Below the pieces are notes generated by a model, which saw only the letters and a list, made by a program, of their open reading frames with translations, was not told the origin of the DNA and made no database searches. A stretch of DNA of 40,990 nucleotides, from positions 12,038-53,027 of the forward strand of contig JAPLNF010000336.1 in the NCBI GenBank assembly GCA_026692965.1, in the 5' to 3' direction. This DNA is from Planctomycetota bacterium (GTDB taxonomy: Bacteria > Planctomycetota > Planctomycetia > Gemmatales > Gemmataceae). Positions 1 through 7,822 of this stretch are shown in pieces. Each line of letters starts with the position of its first letter. Position 1 is the first letter of the stretch. A program made the position numbers and the translations under genes.

Positions 1-887
1 GCCATTAGGCCACCGCCAGTTTCGTTATAAAGTCTCCATCGAACAAGCTCTTCGATACTTTTGAACCCAAACAATTTGGATTGTTCTTTAAGTTCATCAT
101 GATCAATCTGATAGATGGGTGGATACCAACCATCTCTATACTTAGGGGCGGGATATTCCTTAGCGATAGGGAATCTGGGGGCTGCATCAGCCACAAAAGG
201 CCAGGAGTTGTTTCTATGCCAGAGTGCTCGAATGTGTTTTACATCTCCAATTACCCCAGATTTCAAGACTTCAAATGCATGGGAATAAAGCATGCTGTAG
301 TGCCTTTGGTGGCCAATCGATAATATCTTTTGTGTTTCTTTCGAAACCTTAATCATTTCTTTGCACTGTGAAACATTCCAAGCCATCAATTTTTCGCAAA
401 GTACATGCTTGCCAGCTTTCATTGCATCTATCGCAATTCGAGCATGATTACAAAGAGGGGTAGCTATCACAACGGCTTCAATACTTTTGTCTTCAAGCAC
501 TTTTTTGTAATCAGTGAATATTTTTATATCTTTGCTTTCAGGCCCATAAAGTTTTTTAAAACCAGGTCTAAGTGGAACTTTAGGATCGCCTTCCATAATT
601 CGATCGCGGTTATATGGGCGAATATCGCAAATTGCAGTGAATTTAAGATATTCAGGATTATGCGCACCTACCAGAATACCACCTTCATCACCACAACCTA
701 TTAAAGCTGCGCGAACAGGGTTTCCTTCCATGGATTTGTACCCAAAATATACTGCAGGAGTAATTGCTGCAACTCCAGCCCCAGCAGATAAACCTTTAAG
801 AAAGCCTCTGCGTGATAAATCTTGTGAGACATTTTGAAAGTTAGACTTTCCTTGTTCTTTTTGTTCAGGGGTGAGATCCATTGCCAT
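1..887 (-). CDS. Gfo/Idh/MocA-family oxidoreductase with twin-arginine signal (C-terminus truncated by window edge)
   Basis: Manual reverse-strand translation from ATG at 885-887: MAMDLTPEQKEQGKSNFQNVSQDLSRRGFLKGLSAGAGVAAITPAVYFGYKSMEGNPVRAALIGCGDEGG...; SRRGFLKG Tat motif, Rossmann GCGDEG, and EAVVIATPLCNHARIAIDAMKAGKHVLCEK typical of the family. Open at position 1, so absent from the ORF track. Confidence 0.85.
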   Translation of the reverse strand, partial: MAMDLTPEQKEQGKSNFQNVSQDLSRRGFLKGLSAGAGVAAITPAVYFGYKSMEGNPVRAALIGCGDEGGILVGAHNPEYLKFTAICDIRPYNRDRIMEGDPKVPLRPGFKKLYGPESKDIKIFTDYKKVLEDKSIEAVVIATPLCNHARIAIDAMKAGKHVLCEKLMAWNVSQCKEMIKVSKETQKILSIGHQRHYSMLYSHAFEVLKSGVIGDVKHIRALWHRNNSWPFVADAAPRFPIAKEYPAPKYRDGWYPPIYQIDHDELKEQSKLFGFKSIEELVRWRLYNETGGGLM

Positions 888-926
888 TGTTTTTTCCTTT
901 GATAGATAAGGTCAGTTAGTTGGAAA

Positions 927-1934
927 TTAGACAGATTTATTTTTCGGTTCAGAGTCCCAAGTACAGCAGGAAGGAAGCCAATTAGCAAGGATAGCATCTA
1001 AGCCAAACCATCTTCCTGAATTGGTAGTAACTAATACTATCATAGCAAACATTTCGACCAAATTCTTGTTTACAAAAACATAATTCCCTTCATTTAAAGG
1101 AGGGACTGGAAGCCAAGGAAAAGGAGGAATCGTTAAATAGGTCATTGCAAGGAAACCAATTCCACCCAAGCATGCAATTCGAGTGAATAAGCCAAGGAAC
1201 AATCCTGCGCCGATTGCTGTAATTCCAAAAATTGTCATCAAATTTATCCAATGAATAAAACCCAACTTCTTTTGTGAAGGAGGCAAAACAGTTGATTTTT
1301 GTTCAACTGTTAGAAGCTTTTGTAAATCAGAAGTGAGGGTGTTTTTTTGTGATTCATATTCATCGGTAAGCTCTTTTCGACCTTTGGATATTTCAGCCCT
1401 AGTCGATGCTATTCGAGCTTTATCTAGTTCTTTGCCTAAATACCAACTTCTGTCGTCTGATCGGATTTTGTCTAATTCATCCAGCTTGGTTTTGTAATAA
1501 GTCAACCACTGAGGGATGGTGTAGTTGATTTTTAATGTGCCGGTTGGTTTGCCATCAGGAGATGGGATTTCAATTTCTTTTTTTCCTTCTTTAAACCAGT
1601 CTAAGGCTTTTTTAAGGTTTTTTTCAAGCGCCTCTTCAGCGGATTTTTGTTGATCTGGTGATAACTGGTAGGAAGAAGAAAAATCTTTGAGGGTTGAATT
1701 CCATTCATTTGTAATTGATTTTTCGTCAAGCTTTGCAAGAAGTTCAGAATCAGGATCAGGAAGGAATCCTTTCATGAATTTGCCTAAAGGCCCAGATGAT
1801 TCACGAAAATAAATTTCGCTGCTAAAAGGCTTGGGTGAATAAAGCGAATGAATCTTGTGAAGGCCTTCAAAAAGAAAATGCCAACCAATGATAAGCCTGA
1901 GAAGAATCAAAGAAATACCAGTGTAACGATTCAT
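927..1934 (-). CDS. DoxX-like integral membrane protein with large inserted coiled-coil-like region
   Basis: 335 aa; N-terminal LRLIIGWHFLFEGLHK and C-terminal TM segments resemble DoxX; charged central insert. Confidence 0.7.
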   Translation of the reverse strand: MNRYTGISLILLRLIIGWHFLFEGLHKIHSLYSPKPFSSEIYFRESSGPLGKFMKGFLPDPDSELLAKLDEKSITNEWNSTLKDFSSSYQLSPDQQKSAEEALEKNLKKALDWFKEGKKEIEIPSPDGKPTGTLKINYTIPQWLTYYKTKLDELDKIRSDDRSWYLGKELDKARIASTRAEISKGRKELTDEYESQKNTLTSDLQKLLTVEQKSTVLPPSQKKLGFIHWINLMTIFGITAIGAGLFLGLFTRIACLGGIGFLAMTYLTIPPFPWLPVPPLNEGNYVFVNKNLVEMFAMIVLVTTNSGRWFGLDAILANWLPSCCTWDSEPKNKSV

Positions 1935-1978
1935 TAAAATCTCGCAGTGAATTTAATTTGGGAACCAATTCAAATAGG

Positions 1979-3013
1979 TTAAAACTCTACGGCCAAATTG
2001 CCAACAACTAAAACCTGTTCTTTTTCATTTTCTGGAAGAATTAGTATGCCAACTTCTTTGTGGTTTTCACAATATTGAATTGCAGCATTTGTTCCGAGAA
2101 CAAAAAAAGCTGTCGACAAAGCATCTGCTGAGGTCGCATCTGCTGCTGCTACAACACATGTTGCAACTCCCTTGGCAGGATATCCAGTCTTAGGGTTTAA
2201 AATATGTCCATACTTAATCCCATTCGATTCAAAATTATTATAGGTTGCAGCAGAGATGCCTAAAGCCCGGTTTTCCAAAAAAACTGTTGCAATGCGTTTG
2301 TTTGGCAGCCAAGGGTGGTTAATTGCAATTGGCCAGCCTTTTGATTGATTCTGTGGAGAAGAACCGCAAACTATACTGCTTTTCCCCCCATGGATCATGA
2401 ATGTGGAAACCCCAAATTTATTGAGGAGAAGGCCTTTTACCCTGTCTAAGGCGTAACCTTTTCCAATTGCGCCAAGATTTATTTCCATTTCTGGTTTGCT
2501 AAAAAACACTGATTTTTTTGAATGATCAAGAATTAATGAGTCTGATCCAAATGCTGAAAGAATGTTAATAATTTCTATTTCACTTGGAACTCTTTTAGGC
2601 CCTTTAAAAAAACCCCATAACTTTACAAGCTTGCCTGCTGTAATGTCGAAACCCTGATTGGTTTCATGGCTTAGGTTCTTTGCTTTCTGAAGCAGGTGAA
2701 AAAGATTTGGTTCAATAATTAAAGGGTTTTTTCCTGCATTTTGATTTATGTTTACGACTTCACTTTTTTGAATGTAAACAGATAATTGATTTTCTAAAAC
2801 TGAAATTAAATCAAGACAATCTTCGGCAATTAATACAGCATCTTTCGTCCCAAGCGGGAAAGATATTTCAAAATCTGTTGCCATCGCCCGGCGTTTGATG
2901 TGAACTAGGCTTAGTCCAGGTGCGTTTTGACTGAAAATGGTTTCCAATGCAGACGAAATAAGCCCGGCATTGTGGGGTATATTTGCCGGGCTTATTATGC
3001 TTCTTCTATCCAT
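1979..3013 (-). CDS. apbE: ApbE-family FAD:protein FMN transferase
   Basis: RRAMATDFEISFPLG, NLGAIGKGYALDRV, IHGGKSSIV and HILNPKTGYPAKGV are ApbE signatures; start MDRRSIISP at 3013 preferred over the longer ORF start at 3064. Confidence 0.85.
   Translation of the reverse strand: MDRRSIISPANIPHNAGLISSALETIFSQNAPGLSLVHIKRRAMATDFEISFPLGTKDAVLIAEDCLDLISVLENQLSVYIQKSEVVNINQNAGKNPLIIEPNLFHLLQKAKNLSHETNQGFDITAGKLVKLWGFFKGPKRVPSEIEIINILSAFGSDSLILDHSKKSVFFSKPEMEINLGAIGKGYALDRVKGLLLNKFGVSTFMIHGGKSSIVCGSSPQNQSKGWPIAINHPWLPNKRIATVFLENRALGISAATYNNFESNGIKYGHILNPKTGYPAKGVATCVVAAADATSADALSTAFFVLGTNAAIQYCENHKEVGILILPENEKEQVLVVGNLAVEF
2957..2996. repeat. Perfect 13-bp inverted repeat inside the 5' end of apbE
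   Basis: AATAAGCCCGGCA (2957-2969) and TGCCGGGCTTATT (2984-2996), 14-nt loop. Confidence 0.9.
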
Positions 3014-3086
3014 GATTTGTAGCCTAAAGATGCTCCTAATAACCATGGATAAAACAAAAATCATTGATCAATAACTTGCAAAGTCA

Positions 3087-4172
3087 TTAATCATCTTCAT
3101 CCCGAACAAGAGGTTCGAGTTGTTTGGTATTTCGTTCCACAGCTAGAATTATAGTTCGTTCTTCAACGCCATCAGGTGAAACAGCAACAGCTGGAATAAT
3201 TTGACGGCTATCTGGAAGACTGAAACGCATTGTAAAAGTGCCATCGGCCCTAAGTTTTACAGGTTCACCTTGAAGAGTAACCCGAGCGTTAGGATCGGTT
3301 GAGCCGTAAACGATCAGTTCTGCATCAACTTGGAATTTAAAATCGCGGCTTTTGCCAAGAATAAACCCAGCGGAACCAAAACTAGTTATTGCAGAAGAAC
3401 CAAGAGGTCTGCGCAATCTTTCTTCAAAAAGTTGTTTGAGTTCCATGCTGCTGGAGCTTGGGTCAAATCCGCCGGACATTGCATAAATTTTGTCTGCTTT
3501 TTCGTTGTCTAAATCCGCCCAGTTTTCATCAATCATGTCGCTAATACCAGCCCTGGGGGTAGTAACCACATTGGAACGGGAAAGAACATAGAATTTACCT
3601 GTTTTTGCAAGGTATCCGATATCAATGCGATAGGAACGCGGAGGAGTTTTTACATTAAGATACCAGCTGTTGCATCCGCCATGGATTTCAATGTCTTGAA
3701 CAATAGTTTCGCTCGAGCAAGTAGTATCATTCGAAGTTACATCAATAAGGCGTAAGATTGGCTTGCAGCTATGCCAATCTTGGGAAAGAGCTGCCTCTGC
3801 CCTTTGAATTGCCTGCCTGGTTATTTCCCAATAGGCATGCAACCAAAAAGGATCGCGCACCATAACTACAATTCGGTCTTTGTTATAACCTTTTGGCAGA
3901 TCTTTGGGTGCTTTGGCGGCTAGATCTTTAGTTGGTACGCCCATGGAAATTCTAGATTTTTCCTGTGCTTCCAAAGCTGAATCACGAGCTAGGGAAATTT
4001 GAGTACGCTTTTTTAAAAGATTGTTCTTTTTAATAGCCATTTGCTTCGATGAAGACTTCATCTTGGAAGTTGATTTAGCTTTTGTAATTGGTTCTTTAGT
4101 TATTTTATTTACAGAACGAACTGCAGGTGGGGGAGAAATTTTTGATTTATTTACAGACTTTTTGGCTGCCAT
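3087..4172 (-). CDS. DUF4912-domain protein with basic low-complexity N-terminus and C-terminal beta-sandwich-like region
   Basis: DRIVVMVRDPFWLHAYWEI is characteristic of DUF4912; ATG at 4170-4172 has GGAG upstream; the ORF track start at 4193 is a TTG. Confidence 0.75.
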   Translation of the reverse strand: MAAKKSVNKSKISPPPAVRSVNKITKEPITKAKSTSKMKSSSKQMAIKKNNLLKKRTQISLARDSALEAQEKSRISMGVPTKDLAAKAPKDLPKGYNKDRIVVMVRDPFWLHAYWEITRQAIQRAEAALSQDWHSCKPILRLIDVTSNDTTCSSETIVQDIEIHGGCNSWYLNVKTPPRSYRIDIGYLAKTGKFYVLSRSNVVTTPRAGISDMIDENWADLDNEKADKIYAMSGGFDPSSSSMELKQLFEERLRRPLGSSAITSFGSAGFILGKSRDFKFQVDAELIVYGSTDPNARVTLQGEPVKLRADGTFTMRFSLPDSRQIIPAVAVSPDGVEERTIILAVERNTKQLEPLVRDEDD

Positions 4173-4265
4173 ATGCAATGCTCCATTTGGCAATATTTGC
4201 CATTTGCTTCTTTAGACCTCCTTGTCAAAAGAAATGGTTAATATGATTAAAACTTCTGATACATG

Positions 4266-4331
4266 CGACATTCAGAATTTTGCTGCAAACACTGTCGTTA
4301 TAAGAATCCAAAACTTATCATTTGAATGTCG
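4266..4331. repeat. Long-spaced inverted repeat upstream of the atp operon
   Basis: CGACATTCA (4266-4274) and TGAATGTCG (4323-4331). Confidence 0.75.
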
Positions 4332-4477
4332 TAAGGCAGTAGGGTTAGATTAAATTAGATTGAAAAAAATGTCAAACAAAAACTTTGGAAATCGTTATAT
4401 TATCAAGACTTATAACCATATTCGAAAGCCGTTATAGTTTTCCTAAGTGTAACATTTAACCTAAAGTGAAGTGTTTG

Positions 4478-4678
4478 ATGGTTCCGAATCGTAAAAATGA
4501 TATCAAAGGTTTTGCAGTCTATGTGGAACTTGCTTCCCTGGGTGTCGAGATGTTTGCTCCGATTGCTATTGGTGCCTTGCTTGATTCTTATTCTTCAACC
4601 AAGCCTTTTGGTATAATTTCGGGCATTCTTATTGGTGTCCTTGTCGTTACCTTTCATATTAAAAGGCGTTTATTTTAA
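4478..4678 (+). CDS. atpZ: AtpZ/AtpI-like ATP synthase assembly membrane protein
   Basis: Small two-TM protein (ELASLGVEMFAPIAIGALLDSY...ISGILIGVLVVTFHI) at the head of the atp operon. Confidence 0.65.
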   Translation: MVPNRKNDIKGFAVYVELASLGVEMFAPIAIGALLDSYSSTKPFGIISGILIGVLVVTFHIKRRLF

Positions 4679-4688
4679 GGCGCATGGT

Positions 4689-5105
4689 TTGACTGAAAAA
4701 AATGCCCTAACAAATGATGCTATTGCTAAACTTGATAAACAGATTTTAGCCTTTTATGGGGTTACTTCGCTTATTTGTTTTGCTGTGTTTATTGGTTTGT
4801 CCTTAAACGAGGGTATTAAAGAACACTTTTATTATTATCTGGCGATTTCGATGTTTTTTGGGGCGTTTTTTCTCTCAAAACTGATTACTTTCATATATGA
4901 ATTTTTTTACAAGAATAATAACGCTTCTTTACTTTTTTTAACTTCTCTTCCTCGATTGTTGTTGTTTTTGCTTGCTTTTGTTTTTTTTAAAAATACAGTG
5001 CACGAAGAAATGAGCAAGCATCTCGTTTTAATAGCGATTTGTCTCTTCTTTTTCTTGGCCTTGTTCGAATCAATCTTGAAGTTGAAATTGTTTTCTCGTA
5101 ATTGA
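4689..5105 (+). CDS. Predicted four-TM membrane protein in the AtpI position of the atp operon
   Basis: ORF 4632..5105; TTG at 4689 preceded by AAGG (4677-4680) gives MTEKNALTNDAIAKLDK...; several hydrophobic helices; position immediately before atpB. Confidence 0.6.
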   Translation: MTEKNALTNDAIAKLDKQILAFYGVTSLICFAVFIGLSLNEGIKEHFYYYLAISMFFGAFFLSKLITFIYEFFYKNNNASLLFLTSLPRLLLFLLAFVFFKNTVHEEMSKHLVLIAICLFFFLALFESILKLKLFSRN

Positions 5106-5157
5106 TTAGTACCATTTGTTTGTTATTTGTTTGTTTTAAAAGTGGGTTACTTTAATT

Positions 5158-6066
5158 ATGTCTAAGCCTATACCTGACGCAATGGATGAAGTTCAAGATC
5201 AACTCCATCATTGGCATTTTTTTGATGAGCAAGGGTTGTTTGAACATGGTGTTCATTTAAATTTGATTTCGTTTGATTTGTTCGGATATCATGTTGCGAT
5301 AAGCAAATTTAAGATACTGATGTTAGTTGTTGCTGTTTTAATTGCAGCAATCTACATCCCTTTATGTCGTAGGGTTTCTAAAGGCGAAATTTTGCGTGGG
5401 CCTTTTTGGAACGCTTTTGAATGCTTACTTACTTACATCCGAAACGAAGTTGCAAAGCCTACATTAGGTGACCTGGCTGATAAATATGTTCCTTTCTTAT
5501 GGACTTTGTTTTTGTTTATTTTGTTTTCGAATTTGTTTGGTATGTTGCCCTTTATGGGCTCGCCTACCGCAAATATCTCGGTTACTGGTGCTTTGGCCCT
5601 TGTGAGTTGCTTTTTTATTAATTACACAGGTATCAAAAAGAATGGCGTAGCTGGTTTTTTTAAAGGCTTTTGGATGAAAATTGATCTTCCAGTGTTTGGA
5701 CCTGTTATCAGTGCCTTTCTTTTCGTGATTGAGTTTGCTGGTATCTTTATTAGAAGTGGTGTGTTGGCTGTTCGATTATTTGCAAATATGTTTGCAGGTC
5801 ATATGGTTCTTGCGACTGTACTTCTTTTTGCTGTAAAAGTTGCTGGTGAAAATATTTTGCTTCAATCTGGTGTAACTGTTATCAGTTTGGCAGCGAGTTT
5901 AGCTTTATGTTTTCTTGAGCTTCTTGTCGCATTTTTGCAAGCGTATGTTTTTACCTTTTTAACTGCTTTATTCATGGGAATGGCTACCCATGAAGGCCAT
6001 GCTCATGAAGAACACGCCCACGATGAGCATGGGCATGATGAAAAGGCTATTCAAGGCAATCATTAA
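5158..6066 (+). CDS. atpB: F1Fo ATP synthase subunit a
   Basis: RSGVLAVRLFANMFAGHMVLA with the conserved Arg region; ELLVAFLQAYVFTFLTALFMGMA C-terminal helix. Confidence 0.95.
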   Translation: MSKPIPDAMDEVQDQLHHWHFFDEQGLFEHGVHLNLISFDLFGYHVAISKFKILMLVVAVLIAAIYIPLCRRVSKGEILRGPFWNAFECLLTYIRNEVAKPTLGDLADKYVPFLWTLFLFILFSNLFGMLPFMGSPTANISVTGALALVSCFFINYTGIKKNGVAGFFKGFWMKIDLPVFGPVISAFLFVIEFAGIFIRSGVLAVRLFANMFAGHMVLATVLLFAVKVAGENILLQSGVTVISLAASLALCFLELLVAFLQAYVFTFLTALFMGMATHEGHAHEEHAHDEHGHDEKAIQGNH

Positions 6067-6170
6067 AATTTGATTGACTATTGTTTATATGATTCGTAAA
6101 TAATTGTAACTTAGCTCTTATGTTTCTTGTTGTGTTTCCCCTTTATGGTGATTATGGAGGCTTGCTTTCG

Positions 6171-6452
6171 ATGAAAAAGATGTTTTTGATGTTTGCAGTT
6201 GTTGTAGCTTTATTCTGCTTTGCTGATGATGCATTTGCTGCTGATGGTATTGCCAATGTTGGCAAGGGCATTGGTGCAGGTTTGGCAATTATTGGTGCAG
6301 GCATTGGTTTGGGTTACATTGGTGCAGGCATGGCTGAGAACATGGCACGCCAACCTGAAATGGCTAACGACCTTAGAAATGCTAGTATTATTATCGCAGC
6401 TTTGCTTGAAGGTGTTGCCTTGTTTGCATTGCTTATTTGCTTCCTTATTTAG
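6171..6452 (+). CDS. atpE: F1Fo ATP synthase subunit c, with N-terminal signal-like extension
   Basis: GKGIGAGLAIIGAGIGLGYIGAGMAENMARQPE and ALLEGVALFALLICFLI; GGAGG 10 nt upstream of ATG 6171. Confidence 0.93.
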   Translation: MKKMFLMFAVVVALFCFADDAFAADGIANVGKGIGAGLAIIGAGIGLGYIGAGMAENMARQPEMANDLRNASIIIAALLEGVALFALLICFLI

Positions 6453-6486
6453 TTTATATTCTTTTAAATCGGGAGGTAGAGGGGCC

Positions 6487-7125
6487 ATGTTACGACGGTT
6501 TTTCGTCATGACTTTGCTTGGTTTACTCAGCCTTGGGTTTGTGTTCTCCACAAACTGTATTGCTGAAGCCAAAACTGCTGAAGTTAAAAATCCTGAAGCA
6601 AAGGTTGCTGATGGTGATCAACAACCTTCAAAACAAAGAGATATCTTTGGTTTTAGTGCTGATACCGGAGTTTGGACTTTGGTGCTGTTTATTTTGCTTT
6701 TCTTTGCACTAAATAAAACAGCATGGGGCCCTATGCTGGAAGGTTTGCAAAAACGCGAAGAAAACATTCGTCGTGCCATCGATGAGGCTGAAGCTGCTAG
6801 TTTAAAATCCCAAAAGTTACAAGCTGAACTTGATGCTAAATTTAGGTTGGCAGGGGACCAAATTAGGGTTCTTATTGATGAAGCACGCCGTGATGGTCAG
6901 GTACTAAAAGATGAAATGGTTTCTAAAGCAAAAGAAGAGATCGTTGCAGAACGTGATAGGTTGCATCGTGAGTTGCAACTTGCTACTGATCAAGCAATGA
7001 AGGATCTTCTTACCAAAGCTTCCGATTTAGCTTTGCTTGTATCTTCAAAAGCAATTAAAAAGTCTTTAACGATTGAGGACCATAGAGTTCTTGTCGATGA
7101 TTGCTTGGCTGAATTTTCCAAATAG
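6487..7125 (+). CDS. atpF: F1Fo ATP synthase subunit b, with N-terminal signal-like extension
   Basis: TM followed by long charged helix GPMLEGLQKREENIRRAIDEAEAA; GGGAGG upstream of ATG 6487. Confidence 0.92.
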   Translation: MLRRFFVMTLLGLLSLGFVFSTNCIAEAKTAEVKNPEAKVADGDQQPSKQRDIFGFSADTGVWTLVLFILLFFALNKTAWGPMLEGLQKREENIRRAIDEAEAASLKSQKLQAELDAKFRLAGDQIRVLIDEARRDGQVLKDEMVSKAKEEIVAERDRLHRELQLATDQAMKDLLTKASDLALLVSSKAIKKSLTIEDHRVLVDDCLAEFSK

Positions 7126-7165
7126 TATTTAATGTTTGTAGCGTTTTTTCTGCTGGGGCTAGATA

Positions 7166-7822
7166 ATGTCTTTAAGTGATATTGATTTAAACATTGCTGA
7201 ACTTGCCAAGCACTACACGGTGCTTGACGACGGCTCTCAGCGTATTACCCAAGTTTATTCTGCAGCGCTTTACCAATCTGCATTGCCTTTGGGTCTTGCT
7301 GATAGTGTGCTAGAAGAATTGCTTGAAATTGCATCGCTTTTGAAAAATAACCCCAAGCTTGAAGCCTTCTTTTCGATTCCTGTGATTTCTCGAGAAGAAA
7401 AGACTAGGCTGGTAAAATTGGTTTTTGAAGGAAAATGCAGCCCTTTGGTTATGAACTTTATTTTTGTCCTTAATGAACACGATCGACTTGGTTTGCTTGG
7501 TGCTTCTGTTCATGCGTATCAGCTTTTGAACGAGACTCGAAAAAACCAATTGCAAGTTCAGGTTATTACCAGTGTTAAGGTTACTCCTGAGCAGGAGGTT
7601 GCGCTACTTAAGGCTTTACAAGTTAAGCTTGGTAAGCAACCTGTTCTTTCTTACACAGTGGATGATTCCATTGTTGGTGGATTAATTATTAAAGCCGGGG
7701 ATTGGCTTTGGGACGGTAGTTTACGTAGCCGTCTTCAATCCTTGCGCAATCAATTGATTGAGAGAAGTACTTATGAGATTCAAAGCAGACGAGATAGCTT
7801 CAGTTCTTCAGAAGGAAATTGA
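7166..7822 (+). CDS. atpH: F1Fo ATP synthase subunit delta
   Basis: [10 protein letters not shown]..., [57 protein letters not shown]. Confidence 0.93.
   Translation: MSLSDIDLNIAELAKHYTVLDDGSQRITQVYSAALYQSALPLGLADSVLEELLEIASLLKNNPKLEAFFSIPVISREEKTRLVKLVFEGKCSPLVMNFIFVLNEHDRLGLLGASVHAYQLLNETRKNQLQVQVITSVKVTPEQEVALLKALQVKLGKQPVLSYTVDDSIVGGLIIKAGDWLWDGSLRSRLQSLRNQLIERSTYEIQSRRDSFSSSEGN

Noticed and set aside
4295-4436. Repeated GTTATA/TATAAC hexamers upstream of atp (4297, 4394, 4411, 4431)
   Set aside because: AT-rich hexamers expected by chance here; spacing is not regular enough to argue for an operator array.
6171-6452. Possibility that this is a Na+-translocating (N-type) ATPase
   Set aside because: Gene order is classical F-type and subunit c lacks the Gln and Ser/Thr Na+ ligands.
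6210-6572. Antisense 120-aa ORF opposite atpE/atpF, Asn/Thr/Cys-rich
   Set aside because: Composition mirrors the Gly/Ala repeats of subunit c on the other strand; no independent evidence of coding.
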